Positions 51,688-60,580 of a DNA stretch of 63,215 nt are shown here, piece by piece. Within the stretch, counting starts at the first letter, position 1; each line of letters starts with the position of its first letter. The position numbers were made by a program, and so were the translations under genes. The notes beneath the pieces are model-generated. The model worked only from the letters and a program-made list of their open reading frames with translations. It was not told where the DNA came from and ran no database searches. The stretch comes from DAISJM01 sp036821485 (lineage in GTDB: Bacteria; Verrucomicrobiota; Kiritimatiellia; CAIQIC01; JAGNIJ01), in NCBI GenBank assembly GCA_036821485.1, contig DAISJM010000018.1:1-63215 (forward strand), given 5' to 3'.

Positions 51688-52836
51688 CTATCCCTTGTCC
51701 AATCCGAACCTCAGATACTCCTCAATCGCGTAGCGGTCCGTCATACCCGCGATATAGTCACAGACGGTTCTCCACAAGCCTTCCGTGGGCAGGCGTGTGC
51801 GCGCCTTGCGGCCCATCGTCTCGGGGTGGTCGATGTAAAAGAGGAACAACTTCTTCATCATGCCGACCGCCTCATGGCTGCCCCGGCTGACGGCGGAGTT
51901 GTAATAGACCTCCCGGTAAAGAAATGCGCGGAACGGCTCGAGCATCTCCTTCATCTTCGGGCTGAAGGCGACAAGCCGCTCGGAGCACTGCATGACCGCT
52001 GCGGGCGATCGTGGCTGGTGCTTGCCGAGCAGGACCGAGCTGGTGCGGATGACGTCCTCCACCTGGATGTCGAGCAGGCAGCGGATCGTGACGTCGAGCA
52101 ACTGGTCCGCAGGCGTCGTCGGGAACTGGGCATGCGCGCGCTCCGAGGCCTTGCGCCAGAGTTCGAGTTCGTGGAGCTGAAGCTCGGTGATGAGCCCCGC
52201 CTCGCAGGCGTCATCCACATCGTGCGCGTGATAGGAGAGATCGTCGGCGATGTCGGCAATCTGCGCCTCGATCATCTGGAATGGGCCGATCGGGTGTTCG
52301 TCCAATTGGGCGCCGGGTGTCGCGGCCTGATGCTTGCGCAGGCCCGCGCGGACTTCCCACGTCAAGTTGAGCCCCGGAAAATCCGGATAGCGCTGCTCGA
52401 CGACCTCGACGGCGCGGCAGCTCTGAAGGTTGTGGTCGAATCCGCCCTCATTCTTCATGAGTTCGTTCAGTGCCGCCTCGCCGACGTGGCCGAATGGACT
52501 GTGGCCGATGTCGTGCGCGAGGGCGATGGCCTCGGTGAGATCCTCGTTGGCCCGCATCGCCCGCGCGATCGTGCGGCCGGCGGCGGCCATCTCCATCGTG
52601 TGAGTGAGGCGGGTGCGGTAGTGATCGGCCGTGCCATTGACGAAAACCTGGGTTTTGTATTCCAGCCGACGGAACGCCTTGCAGTGCAGGATGCGGTCGC
52701 GGTCGCGCGCGTATTCTGCGCGGTAATCGTGGAGATGCTCGGGATAGCGGCGGCCGAGCGACGAAGCGCTGTGCGCGGCATAGGGCGCAAGGCACTGCTC
52801 CTCGATTTTCTCCTGGTCGCGGCGCGAATGAATCAT
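51688..52836 (-). CDS. dGTPase-like HD-domain triphosphohydrolase
   Basis: 382 aa. HD motif: 'RTRLTHTMEMA' (His) and 'AHDIGHSPFGHVGEAALNEL' with HD. 'DDLSYHAHDVDDA' and the C-terminal all-helical region fit deoxyguanosinetriphosphate triphosphohydrolases (type 2 size). It cleaves dNTPs to nucleoside plus triphosphate and may limit phage replication. ATG 52836 chosen over 52872. First gene of the minus-strand run, 57 nt from the end of the upstream PIN gene. Confidence 0.88.
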   Translation of the reverse strand: MIHSRRDQEKIEEQCLAPYAAHSASSLGRRYPEHLHDYRAEYARDRDRILHCKAFRRLEYKTQVFVNGTADHYRTRLTHTMEMAAAGRTIARAMRANEDLTEAIALAHDIGHSPFGHVGEAALNELMKNEGGFDHNLQSCRAVEVVEQRYPDFPGLNLTWEVRAGLRKHQAATPGAQLDEHPIGPFQMIEAQIADIADDLSYHAHDVDDACEAGLITELQLHELELWRKASERAHAQFPTTPADQLLDVTIRCLLDIQVEDVIRTSSVLLGKHQPRSPAAVMQCSERLVAFSPKMKEMLEPFRAFLYREVYYNSAVSRGSHEAVGMMKKLFLFYIDHPETMGRKARTRLPTEGLWRTVCDYIAGMTDRYAIEEYLRFGLDKG

Positions 52837-52893
52837 GGGCGGCATCATACGTGGTCGCGCGGGCCGACTCAACAGTTTCGGAAGGGTGGTGGG

Positions 52894-53316
52894 CTAAGTT
52901 CCCGGTGCCATTCGGCGTCGATAGAATGCAATGAATTCCGTGGGGGTGAGCACGCGCATGGCACCGCACGCGCGGGGTGGAAAGTGGCGGCGATTGCCGG
53001 TGACGAGTGCGTCGGCTTGTGCGGCCACCGCAACTTCCAGAAACGGCTCGTCGTCATGATCGGGGAGGGGGTGTCGAAGCGGAACGCCTGCAGCGAAGAA
53101 GGCGCCTTCTTCGATGAAACTCAGAAACTCGGCGACCAGGTCCGGCTGAAATTGAAAACGGGGCCTCTTCAATACGGCGGAGTATTCCCACAGGATTCGC
53201 GCGTCCACGCACAGGCGGAGCTGTCCGGAGGCGATCATGCGGACGATCTCGCCCGGCGCAGAGAAGGGGGAGAGCAGTCCTGAAACGAGCACATTGGTGT
53301 CCAGCACGATGTTCAT
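52894..53316 (-). CDS. PIN-domain ribonuclease toxin
   Basis: 140 aa. 'IVLDTNVLVSGLL' with the first acidic residue D6, 'LWEYSAVLKRPRF' with E43-type residue, and 'DHDDEPFLEVAVAAQADALVTGNRRHF' with the later DD/D/ND acidic set. This is a complete PIN active site (COG1569 type). Toxins in this family cleave RNA. It overlaps its antitoxin gene (ATGA), the normal order with antitoxin first. Confidence 0.88.
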   Translation of the reverse strand: MNIVLDTNVLVSGLLSPFSAPGEIVRMIASGQLRLCVDARILWEYSAVLKRPRFQFQPDLVAEFLSFIEEGAFFAAGVPLRHPLPDHDDEPFLEVAVAAQADALVTGNRRHFPPRACGAMRVLTPTEFIAFYRRRMAPGT

Positions 53317-53600
53317 TTGGATCGCGCGCGGCGGACAGCGCGGATTTCAGCACGCACGTCATCTGCGCTGAGTTTGTCCATGCCGCGACTTGCGGCAGCG
53401 CTTTGTAATTTCGTTACCGCCGCGGTCGCACGAACCTGCCGTATCGCGTCGAGATTCTCTTCGAGATTGGACTCATCGACGGAGGAAAGGATCGCGACCG
53501 GCCGGCCGTTGCTGGTGACCACCATCTCCCGCACCACCGGGAGGGTTCGCCAAACATCTCCGGATTTGCCCCGCAAGTCCCGCACGCTGAGAAATTTCAT
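53313..53600 (-). CDS. Phd/YefM-like antitoxin
   Basis: 95 aa. 'FLSVRDLRGKSGDVWRTLPVVREMVVTSNGRPVAILSSVDE' (3-43) is a Phd-type DNA-binding N-terminal half and the basic 'RAEIRAVRRARSK' tail is the toxin-binding part. AAAGGTG lies before ATG 53600. It should bind its own promoter; the CACAATTGTG palindrome is 31 bp upstream. Confidence 0.85.
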   Translation of the reverse strand: MKFLSVRDLRGKSGDVWRTLPVVREMVVTSNGRPVAILSSVDESNLEENLDAIRQVRATAAVTKLQSAAASRGMDKLSADDVRAEIRAVRRARSK

Positions 53601-53630
53601 AATGCACCTTTAATGTCACTCAGTAAGGTA

Positions 53631-53640
53631 CACAATTGTG
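53631..53640. promoter_or_regulatory. Putative operator of the PIN toxin-antitoxin operon
   Basis: CACAATTGTG, a 10-bp palindrome, with GTCAC at 53615-53619 and GTGAC at 53638-53642 as wider arms. It lies at the expected distance upstream of the antitoxin start. I cannot fix -10/-35 boxes with certainty. Confidence 0.5.
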
Positions 53641-53785
53641 ACACGGCGTCAAGCCTTTGCATGCGGGGAGCGCTGTCTCACGGGGCCGTGTGAGACTCGC
53701 GGTGGAGCGGTTGCTGGCGAGGGCGGATTTTGGGTTTGTTTCGCCGTCGCGGATGGGGTATTCCGAAGGCGACGCCGGAGCACGT

Positions 53786-54319
53786 ATGCACGAGAAAACG
53801 ATCAGTCAGAAGAGCCTCTACAAAGGACGTATCCTTGGCCTCGAGGTTCAGGAGGTGGAACTCGCCAACGGCAAGATGGCCTTCCGCGAGATTATCCGTC
53901 ATCGCGGAGCCGTGGCCGTGCTGGTCAGAGCACCCGACGGCCGTTTTGCCCTTGTCCGCCAGTTCCGGAAGCCCGTGGAGTTGGAAATGCTCGAGGTGGT
54001 TGCGGGGAACCGCGAGGCAAACGAAGAGGCTGAATCCTGTGCCCGCCGCGAGTTGCAGGAGGAGACCGGGTTTGTTGCGGCCACGATTCGCTATCTCGGC
54101 TATATCTATCCGTCGCCGGGCTACGTGGATGAGCGGATCGACCTTTTCTATGCCGAGGCGACGGAGCCAGCCGGAATGACCGATCCGGACGAGGACGAAC
54201 ATCTGGACGTGGTTTTGCTTGATCGGAATGAAATCACGGAGAGAATCCGTCGTGGCGAGATTCATGACTCGAAAACGCTGGCCACATGGCTGCTTTTTGA
54301 GAAAGTGGTTGGCGTGTAA
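53786..54319 (+). CDS. NUDIX hydrolase, ADP-ribose pyrophosphatase-like
   Basis: 177 aa from ATG 53786 (GGAG upstream); an in-frame start at 53657 is not favoured. The Nudix box is 'GNREANEEAESCARRELQEETGF' (about 72-94), with the full G-x5-E-x7-R-E-x2-E-E-x-G pattern. 'YIYPSPGYVDERIDLFYAE' (about 110) is typical of ADP-ribose/sugar pyrophosphatases of the NudF type. It probably hydrolyses ADP-ribose or another sugar nucleotide. A monocistronic gene or the first of a short run with YihY (34 nt gap). Confidence 0.87.
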   Translation: MHEKTISQKSLYKGRILGLEVQEVELANGKMAFREIIRHRGAVAVLVRAPDGRFALVRQFRKPVELEMLEVVAGNREANEEAESCARRELQEETGFVAATIRYLGYIYPSPGYVDERIDLFYAEATEPAGMTDPDEDEHLDVVLLDRNEITERIRRGEIHDSKTLATWLLFEKVVGV

Positions 54320-54353
54320 GGGGTTGTGCTGAATTTGGGCGGGAAATCGCAGC

Positions 54354-55691
54354 GTGAACGACAAACCGAAGAACATCTGGCAGCGGACAAGGCAGTTTCT
54401 GCTGCACGACGTGTGGGATATCGATGTCTCGTCGCTGTCCGCCGCCAAGAGCTTTCCTGTTCGGATTGTGCGGATATTCCAGTTGGTCATCAAGGGGTTC
54501 AAGGAAGACGATCTGCCGGTGCACGCCTCGGCGTTGACGTTCGTGACGCTGATGTCGCTGGTGCCGATGCTGGCGGTGGCATTCGCGTTATTGCGCGGGT
54601 TCGGCTTCGGGCAGGACGAGATATCGAAACTCCTGGAATGGAAGGATTCGATGCCGCCGCAGTTCGGCGCGTTTGTTGACCAGATCCTGTCGATCGTCAA
54701 CTCGACCAATTTCGCCGCGCTGGGTTGGGTGGGTTTGGTTTTTGTCGTGTTTACGGCGTTGCTGGTGTTGGGGAGCGTGGAGATTTCGTTCAACCGTATC
54801 TGGGGCGTGACGGCTTCGCGGACGGTGTTTCGGCAGGCGGCGAACTACATCAGCATTCTCGTCCTTGTGCCGCTGCTGATCGGCGTGGAGAGCACGGTGG
54901 AGGCTTCGCTGCGCGGTGGGCTTCCGTTCCTGCCGGAAACCGTTGGCTTCGTGGTCCGCAATTTGCTGCGTATCACATCGTTCCTGACCACGTGGTTGGC
55001 GTTCATCTTCCTCTATATCTTCCTGCCCAACACGCGGGTGCGCGTGTTGCCAGCCGTGGTGAGCAGCGTCGTTGTTGCGTTATTCTGGCTGGGGTGGCAG
55101 AAGTCCTATATCGCGCTGCAGATCGGCGTCGCGCGCTACAACGCGATCTACGGCACGTTCGCGTCGGTGCCGATCTTTCTCGCGTGGCTATACATGAGCT
55201 GGGTGATCGTGCTGCTCGGCGCGGAATTGGCGTTCGCGCTGCAGAATGCGTCCACCTACCGGATGGAGAGCGCGGCGGATTCCGCGAGCGCGAAGTCGAA
55301 GTTCATCCTCATCGTGTCTGTCATTCTGCACGCGGCCGAGGCCTTGGCCGGCGGGCCGCGGTTCGATACCGGCGCCTACGCGCGCAAGCATCGCGTGCCC
55401 ATCCGGCTGCTGAACGAAATGGTCCGTATCCTGGTGAGCCGTGGCCTCCTGGCGGAGACGGCCGGGCAGGAAGGCTGCTTCGTACTGCTGAAGGCGCCGG
55501 AAACGATTCATGTTCGCGACCTGGTCGGCATTGTCGCGCAGGAAGGTGCGCAGCCCGAGGCGCTTGGTCTGACGAAACTCGATCTGCCGGTTGAACGCGT
55601 ATTGAAGGATTTGGAGAGCAATCTGGCGCAATCCATCGGCGATGTAACGATCAAGGATTTGCTGCCCGCGGAGGAGAGCCGGCCTGCTTGA
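54354..55691 (+). CDS. YihY/BrkB-family inner-membrane protein with C-terminal winged-helix-like region
   Basis: 445 aa. Five or six TM helices (about 35-305) with the family signature 'DLPVHASALTFVTLMSLVPMLAVAF' (52-76), 'YNAIYGTFASVPIFLAWLYMSWVIVLLGAELAFALQ' (about 263-298). A soluble C-terminal region of about 130 residues contains 'RIPxRLLNEMVRILVSRGLLAET', a winged-helix-like segment seen in many YihY proteins. The function is poorly known. GTG 54354; a stop of NUDIX lies 34 nt upstream. Confidence 0.86.
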   Translation: MNDKPKNIWQRTRQFLLHDVWDIDVSSLSAAKSFPVRIVRIFQLVIKGFKEDDLPVHASALTFVTLMSLVPMLAVAFALLRGFGFGQDEISKLLEWKDSMPPQFGAFVDQILSIVNSTNFAALGWVGLVFVVFTALLVLGSVEISFNRIWGVTASRTVFRQAANYISILVLVPLLIGVESTVEASLRGGLPFLPETVGFVVRNLLRITSFLTTWLAFIFLYIFLPNTRVRVLPAVVSSVVVALFWLGWQKSYIALQIGVARYNAIYGTFASVPIFLAWLYMSWVIVLLGAELAFALQNASTYRMESAADSASAKSKFILIVSVILHAAEALAGGPRFDTGAYARKHRVPIRLLNEMVRILVSRGLLAETAGQEGCFVLLKAPETIHVRDLVGIVAQEGAQPEALGLTKLDLPVERVLKDLESNLAQSIGDVTIKDLLPAEESRPA

Positions 55692-55739
55692 ACCCCGGCC
55701 TTGGTTCCGTCCGGTCTTTTACCCATGGAGTGATGACGC

Positions 55740-57680
55740 ATGCCGCCCATTGATTTTGAGAAGGCCCTGAACGATGAGCAACGCGGTGCCGTGTTTGCGC
55801 CCGATGGTCCCGTGCTGGTCATCGCGGCGGCGGGCACGGGCAAGACGCGCACGCTGACCTATCGCGTCGCGCATCTTGTGGAGCGCGGGGTCGATCCCCG
55901 GCGTGTCCTGCTGCTGACGTTCACCAACCGCGCCGCGCGCGAGATGTTGGAGCGCGCACAGGGACTGGTGGGCGAGGCCGTGGGCGGGTTGTGGGGAGGT
56001 ACATTTCACCACACGGCAAACCGCATGCTCCGACGCCACGCGGAAGCGGTCGGCTACCGCTCGGATTACACGATTCTCGACGAGGACGATGCGCGGAGCA
56101 TCGTCCGCAACGCGGCGGACGAGATGGGCCTGCTGGGCAAACATTTCCCGAAGCCCGACGTGCTGCTCGGCGTCTTCGGGTTGGCCGCGAATCGGGAACA
56201 CACGGTGGCCGATACCGCGCAGGCATGGTTCCAGGATGTGCCGGTCAACCCGGACGACGTCGTGCGCGTCTTCAAGGCCTACGAGGCCCGGAAGCGTTCG
56301 CTCAACGCGATGGATTTTGACGATCTCCTGACGAACGGCCTGCGACTTTTCCGCGAGCACAAGGAAGTGCTGGAGAAGTATCACGATCAGTTTCTCTACA
56401 TCCTCGTGGATGAGTACCAGGACACCAACTTCATCCAGGCGGAATGGGTGGACCTGCTCGCCGCGCAGCGGCGGAACATCATGGTGGTGGGCGACGACTT
56501 TCAGAGCATCTACTCGTGGCGCGGCGCGGATTACCGCAACATCCTGAACTTTCCGACGCGCTATGCCGACACGAAGGTGTTCAAGCTGGAGACCAATTAC
56601 CGCAGCGTGCCGGGCATTCTCGACGTGGCCAACGCCTGCATTGCCGGCAATCCGGAGCAGTTCCAGAAGAACCTTCGCGCGGTCCGGCCCGCGAGCTGCA
56701 AGCCGAGGGTTGTGCGAATGCGCGCCGGAGTGGAGCAGGCCCGCTACATCATCGAGCGCGTGGCCAAGCTGCGGCGGCAGGGCGTGCGGATGCAGGATAT
56801 CGCGATCCTGTACCGCGCGCATTTCCACGCGATGGAACTGCAACTCGAACTGGCGCGGGAACACATACCCTTTGTCATCACATCCGGCATCCGCTTCTTC
56901 GAGCAGGCGCATGTGAAGGATGTCTGCAGCCTTCTGCGCCTGCTGGTCAATCCGGAGGACGAACTCGCGTTCGTCCGGCTCCTGGGGTTGCTGCCGAAGG
57001 TCGGCGAGAAGACAGCGCAGAAGATCTGGGCGGCCCTGGGCAACAAGGTGGACCTGCGCAGTGCGGCCGGGGCCCAGCGCGTACGCGAGAAACTGCCTGC
57101 CGCGGCGCGCGAGGTGTGGAAGAAGATCGAGCCCGTCGGCCTGGCTTACGATGCCGAAACGCTGCGCGACGATCCCGGCGAAGTGATCTTCCGGTTCGTG
57201 AAGAATTTCTACCACGACCACGCGGCGATGACGTACGACAACTATCCGCGCCGGCTGGAGGATATCGACGCGTTGATCGACTTCACCACGCGTTACGAAT
57301 CGGACGAGGATTTCCTGAGCGAAATGGCGCTCTTGACCAACATGGACGCGGAGGCGGAACCGGTGGCCAACGAGCCCGGCAACGCGCTGAAACTCAGCAC
57401 CGTCCACCAGGCCAAGGGGTTGGAGTGGAATGTCGTGTTCCTCCTGTGGGCGACGGACGGCATGTTCCCGTCGAGCCGCTCGATGAATGAGGTGGGGGGG
57501 GAGGGGGAGGAGCGCCGTCTCTTTTATGTTGCCACAACGAGGGCGAAAGATGAGTTATATCTCTGCACGCCCGAAATCCGGCGGACGAGAGACGGCGGGG
57601 TGATCTACTGCACGCCGTCGCGGTTTGTGAGCGAGATACCGCCCGAACTCGTCGAGCAGGAGTACGTGGGGTTCATCTGA
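55740..57680 (+). CDS. UvrD/PcrA/Rep-family superfamily 1 DNA helicase
   Basis: 646 aa. Motif I 'AAAGTGKTRTLTYRV' (29-43), Ia 'TFTNRAAREM', II 'LVDEYQDTNFIQ' (DEYQD, about 225), III 'VGDDFQSIYSWRGAD' (GDDxQSIYxWRGA), IV 'FKLETNYRS' and 'STVHQAKGLEWNVVFLLWATDG' (VI-like), then 'RRLFYVATTRAKDELYL' (motif VI). It is an ATP-driven 3'-5' translocase in repair or replication restart; the shorter, PcrA-like length is usual for this group. Starts 48 nt after yihY. Confidence 0.93.
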   Translation: MPPIDFEKALNDEQRGAVFAPDGPVLVIAAAGTGKTRTLTYRVAHLVERGVDPRRVLLLTFTNRAAREMLERAQGLVGEAVGGLWGGTFHHTANRMLRRHAEAVGYRSDYTILDEDDARSIVRNAADEMGLLGKHFPKPDVLLGVFGLAANREHTVADTAQAWFQDVPVNPDDVVRVFKAYEARKRSLNAMDFDDLLTNGLRLFREHKEVLEKYHDQFLYILVDEYQDTNFIQAEWVDLLAAQRRNIMVVGDDFQSIYSWRGADYRNILNFPTRYADTKVFKLETNYRSVPGILDVANACIAGNPEQFQKNLRAVRPASCKPRVVRMRAGVEQARYIIERVAKLRRQGVRMQDIAILYRAHFHAMELQLELAREHIPFVITSGIRFFEQAHVKDVCSLLRLLVNPEDELAFVRLLGLLPKVGEKTAQKIWAALGNKVDLRSAAGAQRVREKLPAAAREVWKKIEPVGLAYDAETLRDDPGEVIFRFVKNFYHDHAAMTYDNYPRRLEDIDALIDFTTRYESDEDFLSEMALLTNMDAEAEPVANEPGNALKLSTVHQAKGLEWNVVFLLWATDGMFPSSRSMNEVGGEGEERRLFYVATTRAKDELYLCTPEIRRTRDGGVIYCTPSRFVSEIPPELVEQEYVGFI

Positions 57681-57702
57681 ACCGATGGTGCGAGGTGCGC
57701 GG

Positions 57703-58581
57703 ATGAAGGTCTATATCACGGGATGCCGGGGACAGTTGGGGTTCGATCTGCTCGACGTGCTGAAGGGCAAACACGAACTCGCCGGGGGCGATCTGCCCGA
57801 ACTCGACATCGCCGACGCCTCATCGCTCGCCACCGCGCTGGATGCTTTCCGGCCGGATGTGATCATCAACGCCGCGGCCTTCACCCGGGTGGATGCCTGC
57901 GAGACCGAACGCGATGCCGCACATCGCGCGAACGCCGTGGGTCCGCGCCTTCTGGCCGAGTACACGGAACGTTGTGGCGCGCTGCTGGTGCATGTCTCCA
58001 CCGATTATGTTTTTGACGGTCGCCGGCCCGTGCCCCAGCCGTACGTCGAGACCGACCCCGTCGGCCCGACGTCGGCGTACGGCATCACCAAGGTCGAAGG
58101 CGAAAAGGCCGTTGCCGCAGCCACCCGGCGCTTTGCGATTCTTCGCACCGCGTGGCTCTATGGCGTTCACGGGAACAACTTTCTCAAGACGATGCTGCGT
58201 CTCTCGCTGCAGGGCAAGGCGCTGAAGGTTGTGAACGATCAGCATGGCTCGCCGACATGGTCGTGGCGGCTCGCCCGGCAGATCGACAAGGTGATCGACC
58301 ACGGCGCGCGCGGCCTATATCATGCAACGGCGGAAGGTCATTGCACGTGGTTCGAGTTGGCCCGCTATTTCCTCGAGCGGATGGGCGTGCCGCACAAGCT
58401 CAGCCCGTGCGGGACCGAGGAGTACCCGACGCCCGCGCGGCGGCCGGCGAACTCGATTCTCGAGAACGCCGCGCTGAAGCGGGCCGGGCTGAATGTCATG
58501 GCCCCGTGGGCGGAGGACGTGGACGAGTTTGTGAAGCGTTACCGCGAGCGCCTGCTCGACGAGGCCGGGAGAGCGAAATGA
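57703..58581 (+). CDS. rfbD: dTDP-4-dehydrorhamnose reductase
   Basis: 292 aa from ATG 57703 (GAGGTG upstream; ATG 57685 would add 6 residues). Extended SDR: 'VYITGCRGQLGFDLLDVL' (3-20), 'VHVSTDYVFDGRRPVPQPYVETD' with the STDYVFDG motif and YxxxK 'SAYGITKVEGEKAV'. Final step to dTDP-L-rhamnose. Its stop overlaps rfbB by 4 nt. Gene order here is D-B-A-C. Confidence 0.94.
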   Translation: MKVYITGCRGQLGFDLLDVLKGKHELAGGDLPELDIADASSLATALDAFRPDVIINAAAFTRVDACETERDAAHRANAVGPRLLAEYTERCGALLVHVSTDYVFDGRRPVPQPYVETDPVGPTSAYGITKVEGEKAVAAATRRFAILRTAWLYGVHGNNFLKTMLRLSLQGKALKVVNDQHGSPTWSWRLARQIDKVIDHGARGLYHATAEGHCTWFELARYFLERMGVPHKLSPCGTEEYPTPARRPANSILENAALKRAGLNVMAPWAEDVDEFVKRYRERLLDEAGRAK

Positions 58582-59633
58582 TCAGGAACCTGATGGTGAC
58601 GGGCGGGTGCGGATTCATCGGCGTCAATTTCATCCGCCACGTGCTGGAGGAATCGGACTTTGCCGGCCGCGTCATCAACGTCGACAAGCTCACCTATGCC
58701 GCCAATCCCCAGAGCTTGGAAGATACAGCAGCCCGCGCGGGTGCGCGCTACGTGTTTGAGAAGGCGGACATTGTCGACCGTGCCGCGATCGGCCGGATCA
58801 TGGACGAATACGAGATCGACGCTGTCTGCCATTTTGCAGCCGAGTCGCACGTGGATCGCTCCATCCTTCGCCCCGACGAATTCATCCAGACCAACATCGT
58901 CGGCACCCACACGCTGCTCCAGCTTGCGCGCGAGCGCATGCAGCGGGTGACGCTGTTTCACCACGTCAGCACCGACGAGGTGTTCGGGACGCTCGGCCCG
59001 CACGGCTTCTTCACCGAGGAAACACCGTACCGGCCCAACAGTCCATATTCCGCGTCGAAGGCCGCCTCCGACCATCTGGTGCGCGCCTATCACGAGACCT
59101 TCGGCCTGCCGGTGACGATTTCCAACTGCTCGAACAACTACGGCCCGTACCAGTTCCCGGAGAAACTGATCCCGCTGATGATCCTCAACGCGCTGGATGG
59201 CAAGGCGCTGCCGGTCTATGGCGATGGCAAGAACGTGCGGGATTGGCTCTTTGTGCGCGATCACTGCCGCGCGGTGTGGATGATCATGAACCGCGGCCGC
59301 AAGGGGCAGACCTACAACATCGGCGGCCGGAACGAGATGCAGAATCTCGATGTGGTCCACACGATCTGCGATCTGGTCGACGAAATGGCCGGCCCGTTGA
59401 AGAGTGGGGGCGCACGCCGCAAACTGGTCACCTTCGTCAAGGATCGGCCGGGGCACGACCGGCGCTATGCGATCGACTGCGCGAAGATCGAGCATGATCT
59501 CGGTTGGCAGCCGGAAGAATCGTTTGAGACCGGACTGCGGAAGACGATCAGGTGGTATCTGGATAACGCCGGTTGGGTCAAACAGGTCCGCAGCGGCGAT
59601 TACCAGAAGTGGATCAAGGAACATTACGGTTGA
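58578..59633 (+). CDS. rfbB: dTDP-glucose 4,6-dehydratase
   Basis: 351 aa. 'VTGGCGFIGVNFIRHVL' (6-22) NAD motif, 'DAVCHFAAESHVDRSI' (about 82-97), 'HVSTDEVFGTLGP' and YxxxK 'YSASKAASDHLVRAYHETF'; 'NYGPYQFPEKLIPLMILNAL'. Makes dTDP-4-keto-6-deoxyglucose. The frame is also open upstream, but ATG 58578 overlaps the rfbD stop. Palindrome locus 5 separates it from rfbA. Confidence 0.95.
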   Translation: MIRNLMVTGGCGFIGVNFIRHVLEESDFAGRVINVDKLTYAANPQSLEDTAARAGARYVFEKADIVDRAAIGRIMDEYEIDAVCHFAAESHVDRSILRPDEFIQTNIVGTHTLLQLARERMQRVTLFHHVSTDEVFGTLGPHGFFTEETPYRPNSPYSASKAASDHLVRAYHETFGLPVTISNCSNNYGPYQFPEKLIPLMILNALDGKALPVYGDGKNVRDWLFVRDHCRAVWMIMNRGRKGQTYNIGGRNEMQNLDVVHTICDLVDEMAGPLKSGGARRKLVTFVKDRPGHDRRYAIDCAKIEHDLGWQPEESFETGLRKTIRWYLDNAGWVKQVRSGDYQKWIKEHYG

Positions 59634-59642
59634 GTGCGAAGA

Positions 59643-59692
59643 TTTTCCAATCCTTGGAAAAATGGACGGCCAGTTTTCCAATGCTTGGAAAA
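59643..59692. repeat. Palindromic repeat pair, locus 5 (inside the rhamnose operon)
   Basis: TTTTCCAA-TCC-TTGGAAAA at 59643-59661 and TTTTCCAA-TGC-TTGGAAAA at 59674-59692, start to start 31 bp. It lies between the rfbB stop (59633) and the rfbA start (59705), so a transcript of the operon would contain two hairpins here. Confidence 0.93.
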
Positions 59693-59704
59693 ACGGAGAG
59701 TGAT

Positions 59705-60577
59705 ATGAAAGGCATCATCCTCGCGGGCGGTTCCGGGACGCGGCTCTATCCGATCACGCGCGTGGTCAGCAAGCAGCTCCTGCCGGTTTACGACAAGCCG
59801 ATGATTTATTACCCGCTGTCCGTTCTGATGCTGTCGGGCATTCGGGAAATCCTCATCATCTCCACGCCGGAGGATCTGCCGAAGTTCCGCGCGCTGCTGG
59901 GCGATGGCTCGAAGCTTGGGCTCCAGTTTTCCTACGCCGAACAACCGAAGCCTGAAGGACTGGCCCAGGCTTTCATCATCGGCAAATCGTTCATCGGCCA
60001 GGGGCCTGTGGCGCTGATCCTGGGCGACAACATCTTCTACGGCCATGGGATGACGGACATCCTGCTCCGCGCGGGGAAACTAAAGGATGGCGGTCTGATA
60101 TTCGGTTATCTCGTCGGCGACCCCGAGCGCTATGGCGTTGTGGATTTCGACGACAAGGGGCATGTGCTCAGCATCGAGGAAAAGCCGGCTAAGCCGAAAT
60201 CGCGTTACGCCGTGCCGGGCCTGTACTTCTACGACAACGAAGTCATTCACATCGCCGAGGCGCTGAAGCCGTCGCCCCGCGGCGAACTGGAGATCACCGA
60301 CCTCAACCGCCGCTATCTCGAAAAAGGAAAACTGCGGGTCGAGTTGTTGGGGCGTGGTTTTGCGTGGCTGGACACGGGCACGCACGAGTCGTTCCTTCAG
60401 GCGTCGAATTTCGTGCAGACGGTACAAGACCGGCAGGGGCTGAAGATTTCGTGTGTGGAGGAGATCGCGTTCCGGCAGGGGTACATCACCGGCGCGCAGT
60501 TGGAGAAGCTGGCCTCCGAAATGTTGAAGAACGACTATGGACGCTACCTGCTGCGCATCGCGCAGGGAGAGGATTGA
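59705..60577 (+). CDS. rfbA: Glucose-1-phosphate thymidylyltransferase
   Basis: 290 aa. 'GIILAGGSGTRLYPITRVVSKQLLPVYDKPMIYYPLSVLML' (residues 3-43) is the canonical RfbA nucleotidyltransferase start. 'LILGDNIFYGHGM' (metal site), 'VPGLYFYDNEV'. First step to dTDP-rhamnose; product feeds rfbB. ATG 59705 has GGAGAG upstream. A reading from 59573 would run through the palindromes. Confidence 0.95.
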   Translation: MKGIILAGGSGTRLYPITRVVSKQLLPVYDKPMIYYPLSVLMLSGIREILIISTPEDLPKFRALLGDGSKLGLQFSYAEQPKPEGLAQAFIIGKSFIGQGPVALILGDNIFYGHGMTDILLRAGKLKDGGLIFGYLVGDPERYGVVDFDDKGHVLSIEEKPAKPKSRYAVPGLYFYDNEVIHIAEALKPSPRGELEITDLNRRYLEKGKLRVELLGRGFAWLDTGTHESFLQASNFVQTVQDRQGLKISCVEEIAFRQGYITGAQLEKLASEMLKNDYGRYLLRIAQGED

Positions 60578-60580
60578 TGT

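Noticed and set aside
51826..53283. 485-codon plus-strand reading over dgt and the PIN gene
   Set aside because: Antisense to three recognised genes; no start signal or domain.
55719..57407. 562-codon minus-strand reading over the helicase
   Set aside because: Overlaps a complete UvrD-type gene with all motifs; no domain of its own.
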